A stretch of DNA of 64,000 nucleotides from Rotaria sordida (GCA_905250125.1 CAJNOL010000711.1:45398-109397); one strand, 5' to 3'. Positions 42,439-54,835 are shown, counted from the first letter of the stretch. Translations and numbers: made by a program. Notes: generated from the sequence alone by a model not told the origin.

Positions 42439-43816
42439 TAAATATTTTTTTTTTTTTTTTTTGTATTTGAATTTTTATTTTTTGTATAACAAAAATAAAA
42501 GTAATAAGATTTACGGTGCATAGAAATAGAACATTTCTAAGAATAATAATGAATATCCGAATTTTCGAATAGATTTCGGTGTTTCATAAATGAGATATGT
42601 TGATAAAAGGAATTTTGATCGATTACAAGATTTTTGTAACCTTTCAGAATCTCTTGAGAGTATTCTTTCAATGGATATGGAAACTTTAGATCAAGCGATG
42701 GGAATATTAATAATTTTGGTCTATCGAAATAAATTGATTGAGTGTTGATAAAGTATGAACCATAATGATCCGTCATTGAGTGATCGATTTATCAGAAGTG
42801 GCACTCCAATGTTCAGTGAAGATTAAGATCAATGAGTTGAAATACTGATTCAATGACATTGCAGAGTCCTACGAAAGCTAGAATATTTGAATAGTAACTT
42901 GATAAAATCGTAAGTTTTCAGAAATTTTGTTTCCTTTGTAACAAATAAATCAAATAAGAAAAAAACAGATGAAAGTCGCAATAATAAATCAGACAATATT
43001 ATTTTTAGTAATACAAATTGAATGAAAAATAACCCAAATGAATCTTAGAGCCAGTAGAAAATCTTTTCTATTCAAATTTTAGAACATTATTCTCATACTC
43101 TGTTCAATAATTCTCTAGAGATCATAAGATTTTCATTTCAAGAATATTTGCTGAAAATCAACAGAATTCTATATAATTTGACCGAATAGTTACACAATTT
43201 CCTTTTATCCAACATTGACATATGAGAAGATAATCATCTAAATCCTGTCTTGCACTATACATTTGACGCACATGTCAAACTCAAAATTACATCGAAATGA
43301 AACACTATTTCCATGCAGTTGTTCTTATGTCTTTGAAAAGGACGATTGATTTATTAGCTAGCACAAGTCAGTCAGTGAGTTCGAATCTTAAAATCTGATT
43401 TCATCATGGAAATTGTTTATCTTTGTGTTGCTAAATGTTTGATACATTGTAAAGAATTAGTTTGTTTAACATTTGATTGTAAGCAAAAATAAAATTTTGG
43501 GTCAAAATGATACTGAAAATATTGATAAAAAAAAAAGAATTTCTTTTTCTTGAATTTTGTATGATACACGCGACTAGAAACATAAAAGTACATTCTTTTA
43601 CTTTTCTTCTCACGGTCTCGCTTGTACACTACTTTTGTTTGCATAGTCCTCCTTGCCCTTTTTTCTTTTCTTTCTTTAAGAAAAGCGAAAAAAAAAATAG
43701 AGAACGCAAAATAACTTGACGATGAGTAATACAAGAGGTAAATGCAAATTAAAAAAATGAAGCCCGTTGTTTTTTTATTTTTACTACAAGGAATACACAC
43801 CCATCGATTTTATATA
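42439..43816. other. Intergenic between SLC46-like copies 1 and 2
   Basis: AT-rich spacer. Short frames at 42.5-42.8 and 43.4-43.7 kb are chance. A T-loop-like GAGTTCGAATCTT at 43378-43390 is not part of a convincing tRNA. No repeats stand out. Confidence 0.4.
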
Positions 43817-45803
43817 ATGAACAATATTAGTAATTATGCTATAGCTATTATTCTATGTCTTCAAACAGCTTGTAATTGTGTTATTTTAACTGTTGGACAA
43901 TATATTTATGCATATTATTTACAAATATATCCATCATCATCAAATACAACTCAAAACCTTGCTAAAATTTTAATTCCTTCTTTTCATCATATGAAAAGTG
44001 TTAGTACTGTCTTGAAACAATGTTTAGATAATACAACTGATAATTCTTCAAATAGTAGTGCTCAAATATGGGCACAAGAACAATCAGCTGATTTATTTTT
44101 TCGAATTAATTTATGGAATAGTTGTCCAATGATTATAATGACTTATATACTTGGATTATATACTCCAAAATTAGGTAGACAATTTGTTCTTATACTTCCT
44201 ATGTTAGGTACTGCTGGTCAATTACTTATCTGGTTAGCAATTATTCATTTACATCTAGCTGATTATTGGTGGTATATAGCTAGTTTTATTGTTGGTCTAT
44301 CTGGTTCAACTTATGTTTTCAGTAAGAGAAATATTTTTATTTTTATATTTTTTTTGTACAGAATGGCTCAAAAGTAACACTACCGAAAAACAATTGAATA
44401 TCTAACTAGAGAGAAATTCTTGTAAGTATAATGATCTTTTGATTACAACGTGTCGTTCATTTATAGATCTTCATTATTAGTAAAAAGAAATCAGCTTATT
44501 TGCTCGAGTTGCAATAGAGATATTCAAGCGTTTCTCGATGGTGTGCTATCCTGTGTTTTTATACATTTTATGTTTTTCTATTTTTGTAGATTTTGTATTA
44601 AATTTAATCATTACAGATAATACAAAAGAAGATAATCGATCATCTCGTTTTGTTTTATTTGAAGCATTAATAACAACTGTATCTGCTGTAGTTACATTTG
44701 CTATTGGTTATTATATTAATTGGCGTGGTTTTACGGATCTTTATTGGATTTCATTAGGATTAGAAATTGTTTCGATTGTAATTGTTATTTTCTTTTTTAA
44801 AAGTTCTTCACATATAATCGATGAAAGAACTTGTCTTTTATTATCATCAATTCAAAATAATAATAATAATAATGATATTCAAATTACAGAATCACGTTCT
44901 TTAAGAACAAAATGTAAAGATTTTTTCATTATTTTACAAATATTTAGTTTTAAAAATCGTTCATATAGAAAATCAATTAGTCTTCTATTAATTTTATTCG
45001 CTTATATTTTTTATCTATTAGCATATTCAACATATGCATCATTTCTTTGGTATTTACTTGATAGTCCATTTTGTTGGTCATCAGAAAATGTTGGAAATTA
45101 TATGGCATTATCTTCAATATGTTGTGCTATTTTTAGTTTACTCGGAATGAAATTTTTTACGTATATGGGTGTTAATGATACAATAATTTGTATGTTTAGT
45201 CATTTATGTTTTACTACATCATCTCTTTGGATTGCATTTGCTAAACATAATTGGCAATTATATGCTGGATTATTAATAAGTCCTTATGCTGATTATCAAA
45301 ATCCTTTAACAATACCGATGATATCAAAATTATTAGAAGTTCATGAACGAAATCATGCATTTACATTTGTAGCTGAAATAACTACAATAATAACAACTTT
45401 TGGAGATTCAATTTTTAATTGGATTTATGCACAAACAGTAGTTAATTTTCGAAATTTTACTTTATTAATGGCTGCTGGATTTAGTATTATTGCGTTTATT
45501 TTAAATATGTAAGAAATTGATTAAAATTTAATGAACAATATTATTTTTTTTCTTTTTATTAGATGTCTATTTTGTGTAACACGACGAATGTCGAATGAAG
45601 ATCAAGTTTCAATTTCTGAATCGGAACCATGTCTTTTACCAAATAATAATAATAATATAGCACATTCAAATGATATTATTTGTTCATCAGTACTATATTC
45701 AACATTTCTTCCAAAGACACCAAATAAAAATAGATCTCGAGTAAACTTAGAATCATCAACAGACAACAAGATGATAACAACAGACGATCATTTAATTCTT
45801 TGA
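43817..45803 (+). CDS. SLC46-like MFS transporter, tandem copy 2 (3 exons)
   Basis: Exons 43817-44321, 44590-45508, 45563-45803; 554 residues. Starts at the ATG giving MNNISNYAIAIILCLQ, which aligns with the starts of copies 1 and 3; an upstream in-frame ATG-containing extension (from 43742) has no counterpart. Same domain order as copy 1: glycosylated first loop, AQIWAQEQSADLFF, YTPKLGRQFVLILPMLG, DNRSSRFVLFEA, long central loop, PFCWSSENVGNYMALS, ERNHAFTFVAEI, then a polar tail. Introns sit at the same positions and phases (1 and 2) as in the neighbours, evidence of tandem duplication. Intron 1 is 268 bp. Substrate unknown; SLC46 relatives move folates and related compounds. Confidence 0.86.
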
Positions 45804-46283
45804 TATTTTGATTTTATTATATTGTTGTTTGATTAAATAAAAATATACAAAAAAAAAAAACTAAAAGTAAAATAAGTATGAGCAATGTATACAACATAAG
45901 TAAGATCTAATTACGAGTAAAGCTCAAATTCCTGAGTTTTGTAAGTAGTAAAAATTGGAACATTTGTTTTTCCTAGTTATAGTTCAGTGCTAATAGTTGA
46001 ATTGAAAAAATAGAACAAAAAAGAAGATTCTTCTAATGTAAAACATTAATTAAAATAACTTGTACGATATCTTTTTTTATTATTTTCCATTTGTTTTGAA
46101 AGTATGATTTACATGTGCAGCAAGGTTTATCGGTCTTCATGCATCGTTGATTCTGAGTAAAAGAAAGAAGATGTGAATAGAAGAGTAAAAAACGTATGAT
46201 TTGTAGAATCGGTTGATTGCATAAAGTATCGTCACTTTCTTTTTTTTTTTTTTTGTTTGGTTTCAGAAATATCATTTAGTCTA
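45804..46283. other. Intergenic between SLC46-like copies 2 and 3
   Basis: About 480 bp, AT-rich, no gene. Ends in a T-run followed by TTTGGTTTCAG at 46256-46266, a strong splice acceptor 17 bp before the ATG of copy 3, suggesting a non-coding 5' exon or trans-splice site. Confidence 0.4.
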
Positions 46284-48025
46284 ATGACGAATGTCAGCAA
46301 TTATACCATCGCAATTGTTCTTAGTCTTCAAACTCTTTGTACTTGCATTATTTTTACACTTGGACAATATATCTATAAATTCTATTTAGAAACATATCCA
46401 TTGATATCATATGAAATTCAAACTTCAACGATTGTTACTCTTCCATCTTATCTTAATAAAATAAATAATAATTTTTCAGACAAATGTACAAAGAATAATA
46501 TTGCTGTGAATCATAATGCTCAAGCATGGGCACAACAACGATCTGCTAATCTATTCTTTTGGATTAATGTATCGAGTTGTTTTCCTATTATTATAATGAC
46601 TTATATTCTTGGTTTATATACTCCAAAATTAGGTAGAAGATTTGTTCTTATATTACCTATGATAGGTACTACTTGTCAATTAGCTATTTGGTTAGCAATT
46701 ATTTATTTACATCTATCAGAATATTGGTGGTATATAGCTGCATTTATCGTTGGTTTATCAGGTTCTGAAAATATTCGAGGTATAAATTTTGAACAGAAAT
46801 TTCTTCATAATATTTTTTTTTCTTCTGTTTTGTTTATTTAGGTTTTGTTCTCAATTTATATATCACAGAAAATACTGTTGAAAATGAACGTTCATCTCAT
46901 TTTGTTCTTTTTGGTGCAATATCAATGATAGTTTCAGCAATAGGAACATTTGTTATTGGTTATTATATAGCATGGAAAGGTTTTATTGATTTATATTGGA
47001 CTGCATTAATATTACAATTACTTTCAATTTTTATTGTTGTATTCTTTTTTAAATCTGATAAACATTATTATCAAACTCTATCAATGTCTAATGATCTAAA
47101 TTCATTTTTAAGTCCAACTAATATACAAATTTCTCGTACATATTGTAGTTTTTATTTTGATGTTTGTAAAGTTTTGGAATTTAAAAATCGTTCACGTAAA
47201 AAATCAATTAGTCTTTTATTAATACTTTTAGCTTATGCATCATATACATTTATTTGTACATCATTTATTATACTCCTTTTATATCTTCTTAATATTCCAT
47301 TTTGTTGGACATCGCAACATATTGGAAATTATTCAGCAATAACATTAATTTCACTTGGTATTCTTAGTGTATTAGGAATGAAAATTTTAACAAACATAGG
47401 TGCTTGTGATATAATTATATGTATAATAAGTCATATATTCTTTTGTATTGCATTATTTTGGCTTGCATTTACACAATATGATTGGCAAATGTATGTTGGA
47501 TTAATAGTTAGTTCATTTTCTGGTTATCAAAATTTATTAACATTACCAATGATATCGAAATTGTTACAACCATATGAAAGAACAAATGCATTTACATTAG
47601 TAACAGAAATTAATACGATTATGAAAGTTATTGGTTATTGTTTTTTTAATTGGATTTATTCTCGAACTGTAATTAATTATAAAAATTTTACATTTTTACT
47701 AGCAGCTTTTTTGAGTATAATTCCGCTTTTCTTCAATATGTAAGTATATTTTTGAAAAAAATACTTTATTAAATTTTGCCTTTTTTTTTTTTTTAGATGT
47801 TTATGGTTTGTCTCACAATGGATGCCTAATGAAGATAATGATCAATGTGAAGAAATCGATTTGGTATCGACGAAAGTTCCAGTGTCTACCAATTGGCCAC
47901 CACAAATTGGAGATGCTAATTCACTTTTAATTCCACAACAATTATCGAAACTATCGCGTTCGAATTCATTATCATCAATTGATTACGAAACTAAAAAACA
48001 TCACGATGCTGATACTCTTTATTAG
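46284..48025 (+). CDS. SLC46-like MFS transporter, tandem copy 3 (3 exons)
   Basis: Exons 46284-46779, 46842-47739, 47797-48025; 540 residues. Start MTNVSNYTIAIVLSLQ matches the starts of the other two copies. Conserved features are AQAWAQQRSANLFFW, YTPKLGRRFVLILPMIG, ENERSSHFVLFGA, PFCWTSQHIGNYSA, ERTNAFTLVTEINTI and a Ser-rich tail. Intron 1 is only 62 bp, the same position as the 268- and 831-bp introns of copies 2 and 1, so the family shows a size gradient at one intron. The most diverged regions are the first extracellular loop and the central cytosolic loop, as expected for duplicated transporters. Confidence 0.86.
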
Positions 48026-48540
48026 ACACGTTCAGAATGAAAGCCAATTTATTTGTTTGATTATACGAGTAAATAGAAAAGAATGGTTGCATCTGAATGT
48101 TTTCATTTAAACAATCATTTCAACGAGATAAGAATTTTTGTTCGACCTGTATCTCAAACTTTCAATCGTATATACTAACCGTCAGCTGAATTTTGAGAAA
48201 TACGCCTTAGATCAATAGCACACTATTGAACATCGTTTCGTACAGGCAACTAAAGAGATATCTCTATAAACAAAAAAGTAAAAATTTTTAACTTTGATAT
48301 CTGTTTTTAGCATACCATCAGTTGAGAGGTTAAGTTGAAAATCATCATGATGAAAGTTGATATAGTTTATTCGATCATTCCTCTTTTCGATTCATTTCGA
48401 GTATATACATATTTCTTTTACAAATACTTCCATCCGCTTGTCTCTCCTACTGATAGATGATCAAAACACGTCACGTCTTCCACAATAAACAAGTTTACTA
48501 ACAGAACATGAACCATTCCCAGTAAACGAATGTAATAAAA

Positions 48541-49206
48541 GAAACGATGAGCAGCTAGATTCAACCACTGATGCAAACAAACGTTCATTCAAGAACAGTG
48601 ATAATTTCATCGCTGTGGGTTCAAATAAATCGAGGAAGAAAGATCAAAATAAAGAAAAAAAGACATGTGATCCAAAATCAACAAACAACAATAAGAGTAG
48701 AATCAGATAACAATCAAAATAAATACATCATTCCTCTGGAGCACCTTCAACTAGCAGTGGTGCACAATCTCCCTTGCTTTTAAAAGCATAATATTATATG
48801 TTCTAAGCAATATCAATATGGTCAATGCAAAATGCAAAGTAATCTAACATTATCGAAATAATTTGAATCGTGCCATAAAACAAGCTGTAGAAAATGAATT
48901 GATCAAGTACACATCAATGGAAATACGTAAACCTCCTCCTGTTCATCCACCTCAACTCAACAACCAGTCATTTTCGCCATTAATAGCGTCAACAACACAT
49001 CACTTCTCCCAATATTCTTCATGGAAGTCTGCTACACATTAAGTGTTTGGTCAACAGCAACAACCTATAGATTTAACAAATCAACACAAGTCGATTCACG
49101 AATACGAAAGATTGAGAATGAGAATAAATTCAACGGACAAAATTATTGCAGAATTACATCAAAATCTATCCAATATGATCGCGCTACTCAAGTCATCCAT
49201 GTTAGA
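48541..49206 (+). pseudogene. Decayed coding remnant, possibly retroelement ORF1/gag-like
   Basis: Less AT-rich than its surroundings, with protein-like fragments in shifting + strand frames. An early piece is Lys/Asn/Ser-rich (SNKSRKKDQNKEKK). A middle piece has the short Cys pattern CSKQYQYGQC. A late piece (about 49045-49200) is coiled-coil-like (YERLRMRINSTDKIIAELHQ). Several stops and apparent frameshifts separate them. The mix of basic, Cys-containing and coiled-coil pieces is what a decayed non-LTR or Penelope-type ORF1 would show, but I cannot name a family. It ends directly at a GT-rich hairpin. Confidence 0.3.
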
Positions 49207-49211
49207 AATAA

Positions 49212-49252
49212 GGGTGTGAGTGTGGGTTAGGAGGAGACCAACACACACACCC
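49212..49252. repeat. GT-rich hairpin (copy B)
   Basis: Left arm GGGTGTGAGTGTGGGTT (49212-49228), 10-bp spacer, right arm CCAACACACACACCC (about 49238-49252), whose reverse complement is GGGTGTGTGTGTTGG. Contains the TGTGGG hexamer. Lies at the end of the decayed coding remnant. Confidence 0.55.
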
Positions 49253-51110
49253 AGCTATAATTGAATAATGAGAAGCAATGAGCTAATCTATCCAATTTTT
49301 TACATTATTTGTTTGTGCTCAACTCAGACACAATAGACTTCTATTCCATGAAGGAGGGGAAGAGTACTCAAGAAAATAATCAAAAGACGAGAGAAATTCT
49401 TAAAGTAATTCATATTTAATCATTAATTATTGACTTTGTATGGGCTTTACAAATCATTTTTTACTCTTGCATTTATTACTTTTTCTATTACAAATAAATT
49501 TAATTCATTGCCAATCAACATGCTAAACACAATAGATCTACTGTAATCTCAAATGTCGATGCTGATTACAGTTAGATTTGAATGTCTCAATGTTTTTCAT
49601 TGAGATTCACACACAGATTTTGCCTTGAGAATTTGATATTTCGAAATAGATCTTCTCTATTTAGTCGTTTAAATATATTATCAAATTCTGTTGCACATTG
49701 CTGTGTGGCTATGCATCTTCTCTTCACACCTACACCCTTATTACTTGAAAAAAATGCATAATGCAATTTTTAACATATAGAAATAAATATTCAGCTCTTT
49801 TCTACGATCGCATTTTAATGTTTTTTTTATTTCAAAGATGAAGGATAAATACTTGTTTTTTAGTTTTGTGTTTCATAATTTACATTCTTATTAAGATATA
49901 GATAGTAAATATTGACATATTCTGTAGTCAGAAGAGAATATCTTCGTCCATTTGCCTAATATCACAAACACTTACAAAAATTTTTTATAGAGGATAGCAC
50001 ATTGATATTATATACTGATTCATCTAACGGCAATTAGTTCTAATCAATATTTTGTCTCTAAACGGATCTTAATATGTGCATATTTATGTGAAGCTTCTCT
50101 GACATCTTGACGATGTTCAATTTTTTTGTGTTGAATAAAATAAAAGTTTTGACTTACTTTGAATATTTTTGTGTATATCCAATCGACTTCCGAAAAAAAT
50201 CGCTGGAGATTTAATTTAAATTTGATTTAATTTGTAATGATCTCTTTTGTCATGAATCTTTCTGATTCTTCTGTAGCTGATAGAATGCATTCAATAAAAT
50301 TTCACATAAATTCCCCTGAATTTAAGCTGCATTACTTTCATTTTGATTTTTATATTCATATCAGACTGTCTTAAAAGATTGGTTTTTCTGAAAAGAATTA
50401 GGTAAAAAATAAATCAATTTTTATTCCAAATATTCCTTTAAGAATGTTAATATTTTTGAATTTCAAGTTCAAATGAACAAGTTGAATGCTTTTCTTTTTC
50501 TTCTTGTTTATTGAAAAATATGATAAAGTATCGAATCGTCTAAAATATCTATTAAAATTGAAAAATGGATTAAACTGAAAATTATCAATCTTTGTATCAT
50601 GTTATAGAAAAAATTTTTTCATGTTATGATAATATAAATTTTATTGATTTCAATATAGAGTAAATACAAAAGTCTATTTTAGAATCGTTGTATTCTGTTA
50701 AGTATCAGTAATCGAATCATTGAAGGGAGATGCAATGATATGCTTTGTTACTAGTCACTGTCTGTTTTTGAACGATTCCAACCACATCAAATTATACTGA
50801 AATGAATTCCATTGAACAAGTATTTTTTGTTTTTTTTGCTACTTTGCCAACATTCTTTGTCTACTCTGCCCGTGAATGTTTCACTGTTGCCATGTGCAGT
50901 CGTTCTCAAAGGAGTGCGTAGTTGAAAATAGTTTTAAAAACGATAAAGAAAATGAGACAAAGTAGACAGAAACGGAATAGAAAGAGTTGTCATGCTGCAA
51001 AAGTAAGAAACGAGTTCCTGAAAAAGAACAAGCAAACAGTGGAAGATGCAAAAAATTCTAATTAATAATAACACAGTATTGAATTTACGCAGAATATTCT
51101 GGCTTCAATG

Positions 51111-52549
51111 TAGTGAACTGCACCGGAGTCCTATACCCGATTCCGACTCCGACTCCGGCGGAGTCGGAGTCGGAATCGGAATCAAAAAACAGAAATTCTC
51201 GGAATCGGAGTAGGAATCGGAATTAAGACGAAAAAAATTTCGGAGTCGGAGTCGGAGTAAAAAAACTCAACTGAACTCCGAATTTCGAGCTTGTCTCTGG
51301 TGGGTTCACCTGTTTAATATTGAAAGAAATTTTTTTTGAAGTTACTGTTGAACGAGAGAACCTTTTCAGATACCCTTCAGATTCCAATGAATTGTCGTCT
51401 ACAAATGTTACGTAATGTCCTGGTAAAAACCCTGAAAAAATATGGATTCTCGTCGCTTCCTTCAAAAGCTATACGTATACTTCTTTTACTTCGATAAGAT
51501 ACAACATATACTGTTCAAGAAATGGTTCGCTAGAACACCAATTAATTCAGATCTCATAAAATATTTATTTCTAGTTATTTCGAAGCGCTTGTGAAAAAAC
51601 ACCAAGAAGTACAACCTTGATTTCCTTTGTCATTAGATTATGAAAACAATAAAAAGTTGTTTTTACACACCGATTGTTATTTTGAAAATTTTTGTATCTA
51701 ATATCGTCTCAATGATCCAGAAAAGAATTTTTAAAAGTGCAGTATCAAGGGTTTATAGAAACTTGATTCAGTTTTTTGCGATGCCATTACTCGTCTAAGT
51801 CACGAACAAAAAGGCAAAATAATGACTACGAAGCATACACTCCTTTTTTTTGTGAAAGTACTATCAACTACTAACAATCATTGTTATGAAAACTGGTATA
51901 CCACATTCTATAGAGTATTCTATTCTGCCCCTTTTAAGACCTTTTCTGGATTTATAAGACGGTCTTAGAGAAAAATATTTTCGAAATAGCCATTAATATT
52001 TAAAAACCAGCTTTTAATACATTTTCATGATATAAGCATGAGGAAAGCAAAGATTGTGCTTCTTAATACTTCTTACAAATATTTCAAAATAATTTGATAT
52101 TTCGAATTTATAAATTTCTTAATATAATCTTTCATACATGGAAATAAATATGACTTAATTAGTGGTCTGACAAACCATCTCTTGAACGTTATAGGTTATG
52201 TTTTGTAGAAGTAAAATAAAGATACATATAACCTACGAAGGAAGCTACACGAACCCAAATCTTTTTTTAGGACTTTAACTAGAACTTAATGTAATATCTA
52301 TGGACAAAAAAATCATTGAGATCCGAAGGGGGCATTTGAAAAAAATTCTCTCCTAAGTCACAAAAAATTTTCGGAGTTTTTCGGAGTCGGAGTCGGGGTA
52401 CGAAAAAATTTCTGACCGGAGTCGGAGTTGGAATCGGAATCGCAAAAACAATATTTTCGGAATCGGGTCGGATTTCGGAATTGAAGAAAAAAAAGTTTAG
52501 GAATCGGGTCGGGTTTCGGGATCAAAAAATGCGACTCCGCAGTTCACTA
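51111..52549. mobile_element. Non-autonomous hAT-like DNA transposon with 8-bp TSD
   Basis: Both ends carry the 11-bp terminal inverted repeat TAGTGAACTGC (51111-51121; inverse at 52539-52549). The same 8 bp, CTTCAATG, flank both sides (51103-51110 and 52550-52557). An 8-bp duplication with short TIRs is the hallmark of the hAT superfamily. Just inside each end are arrays of GGAGTCGGAGTCGG / GGAATCGG words (51124-51260 and 52376-52530), typical of transposase-binding subterminal repeats. The 1.1-kb interior is AT-rich with no transposase frame, so the element must have been moved in trans. The perfect duplication suggests a fairly recent insertion. Confidence 0.88.
51138..51178. repeat. Perfect 20-bp-arm palindrome in the hAT left end
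   Basis: Arms 51138-51157 and 51159-51178 are exact reverse complements around one central G. They are made of CGACTCC / GGAGTCG words, so the subterminal array turns on itself here. Confidence 0.85.
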
Positions 52550-52887
52550 CTTCAATGACTTTACTGTGGTGAGCAAATTATTCGAAAAGTGAAAGAAACT
52601 GTTTTGGGTGTTATATACTTAGTGCCAAGATGCTGCGAGTATTCGGAAACGATTGATACTGATATGATATTGATAACCATGATCAATTTAACTTAAACCG
52701 ATCGATTCGTCAATGTATATCAGTTAGCAGTCGCGTTCATTCATTATTTAGCAGCTGCCTCATATTTGTTTGAACTTTTTATTCAACTCGATTCTATGTT
52801 GTTGTCTGTATTGAACATGATTTGTCTATTTCCTTTTTTTCTTCCATTATATTCGTCAATTTCAGTTATTAAAGAAATAAGAAAACA

Positions 52888-52949
52888 GGGTGTGAGAGTG
52901 GGGTGAAGAGTGATCTTCTTTTAAGTAACGGCGACACTCACTCTCACCT
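52888..52949. repeat. GT-rich hairpin (copy C), upstream of the ART pseudogene
   Basis: Left arm GGGTGTGAGAGTGGGGTGA (52888-52906), spacer 52907-52932, right arm GACACTCACTCTCACC (52933-52948), an imperfect inverted copy. Same design as copies A and B. Lies about 300 bp before the broken ART gene. Confidence 0.5.
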
Positions 52950-53244
52950 TACTTGGAGAAGAAAAGGTATAGCGTGCTGACAAATAAAATAGTAAAACTG
53001 AGAACAGCTACGTAGTCATAAATGTTGAGCTGGCTTATCTTGGAGAATACAAGCCTTTTTGTTTATACAAATTCATTTTACTCATACATCGTCTAAGAAA
53101 GCGTCTTCCCGAGGAGATGATTCATGTCCCTTGACGAGAATAATCCTTTCCTTTTGCAAGCGTTCAAAACAAAGTGCATGCGATTCTCATGTCAAAGGGA
53201 CAGGCTTTAGAAGAACTACAATTTCTTTGTTTCTAATTATTTAG

Positions 53245-54748
53245 ATGGCCATGGTTAGTCTACGTTCTGTTAATTCTTTTATCAATGGCAATGACGATAA
53301 TCTTGAAATTTTCAGTCTAATCTGGCTTGATACAAATGTTCACATCGAAGAAAATCAAGAAACACAACAAAGGATGCGTTCGATCATCAATGATCTCAAA
53401 ACATTTCACGATGCAGAAGAATGTAAACAATATATACAGCAAAGACCGAAACATGATCGATTAGTGCTCATTGTTAGCAATCAATTCGCTCGACAAGTAG
53501 TACCTTCCATTCATAAACTTCGACAAGTGTCAGCAATCTATGTTAGATTCACAGACAAGACGAGCGATGCACAGTGGGCACACGAGTTCGTCAAGGTAGG
53601 ATTGCTCTGACTAGTTTCAGCCTCGTTATTCTACCAGTTTAGGTGAAGTTCATTGTTACGGAACCGGAAGAACTGGTTTCTCAAATTAAAGTAGATCATA
53701 AGAATCAGATGAAGATGCAAGAACCATTGTCAATCAACATATTTACTACAAGCAGCGATGCAGGGAAGTCTACAACAGGAATCAATGGTCAATTCGCTTT
53801 TTCTCAATCACTTATCGATTGTCTTCTTTGATTGAAACTCAATGAGATGGACAGAAAAGAATTCATTTCTTGTTGTGAGAATGAATACAAAGGTAATCAT
53901 GTTGAACTCGACAATCTGTGTGAATTTGAAAATGGTTACACATCCGACAAAGCTTTGTGGTGGTACACTCGTGAGTTATTCTTCTACAAAACTCTGAATG
54001 CGACTCTACGCAAGCAAAATATTCATATGATTTTCTTGTATCGTTCCTTTATTGCCGACATATATCGTCAGTTACAGCATTATCAATGTCAGCGCCCTGT
54101 TCAAGTTTATCGAAGTCAGCTGATGTCCATCGATGAGCTAGATTATCTCAAACATAGCATTGGCCTGTTCGTTTTGGTAAATTCATTTCTTTCCACCAGT
54201 AAGCGACGTCTAATAGCTGATTTCTATATGGATAATAAGACCCAACAGATCGATTTACAACCAGTTCTATTCGTGATTGATGCTAATCCGAAGGTGGTCT
54301 CGACGAAACCATTCGCTGACATCGGTACTGTAAGTCATTTTGTTCATGAATCCGAGATACTCTTAATGCTTGGTTCCATTTTCCATCTAAACTCTATTGA
54401 TCAAGATGGCGATAAAGTGTAGATAATAGGAATGTCCTTGTGTGACGATGACGAACACAATTTGAAAGAAGTTCTTGCAGACATGAAGAAGCAAAACGGC
54501 ACTGGAGAAACGAGTTTGTGGGCGTTGGGCAAGTTATTATGGAATATGGGCAAACTTGATCTGGCTGAACAGTACTACATTCGTTTGTTACAAGAACTTT
54601 CGCCGAATAATTCTTCACTTCGCAGTTTGTATGCCGATCTCAGTCTGATTGCTTCACAGCAAGGTGGCTACGACAAGAGTGTGCAGTGGCGCAAAAAATC
54701 ACTGAAACTCAGAGAGCAAACTACAGAATTTGATAGTATCCAAAAAGG
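53245..54748 (+). pseudogene. Broken ADP-ribosyltransferase-TPR gene of the bdelloid ART family
   Basis: Related to eukaryotic arginine-type mono-ADP-ribosyltransferases (R-S-E class) fused to TPR repeats, a family expanded in bdelloids. Exon 53245-53595, intron 53596-53642 (47 bp), then coding sequence from 53643. Visible catalytic landmarks are the Arg in VYRS (54102-54113), the STS of FLSTS (54190-54201) and the ESE acidic motif (54348-54356). A C-terminal TPR-like part includes LAEQYYIRLL and KSVQWRKKSLKLRE. Two in-frame stops interrupt it: TGA at 53829-53831, before the catalytic part, and TAG at 54420-54422, between ART and TPR. The frame resumes unchanged after each, so these are single-base nonsense changes, not indels. 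It ends at a donor-like GTGAG (54749) with no further exon found. Noticeably less AT-rich than neighbouring genes, and bracketed by GT-rich hairpins. Confidence 0.82.
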
Positions 54749-54835
54749 TGAGACCATCAAAGTTATTTGTAGATTTCGCGAACTATGATCACTCACTAGT
54801 CAGCAACACGTCAGTATTAAAAGTAATCTTTTTTG

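Larger units (their letters stand above)
48026..51102. other. Gene-poor region downstream of the transporter cluster
   Basis: No intact gene. Contains a decayed coding remnant (48541-49206), a GT-rich hairpin (49212-49252) and otherwise AT-rich sequence to the hAT-like element at 51111. The stretch 50.8-51.06 kb is less AT-rich but has no frame. Confidence 0.45.

Noticed and set aside
43378..43390. T-loop-like GAGTTCGAATCTT suggesting a tRNA
   Set aside because: No acceptor stem, D-arm or anticodon arm can be folded around it.
43742..43816. Upstream extension of SLC46-like copy 2
   Set aside because: The extension has no counterpart in copies 1 and 3, whose starts align with the ATG at 43817.
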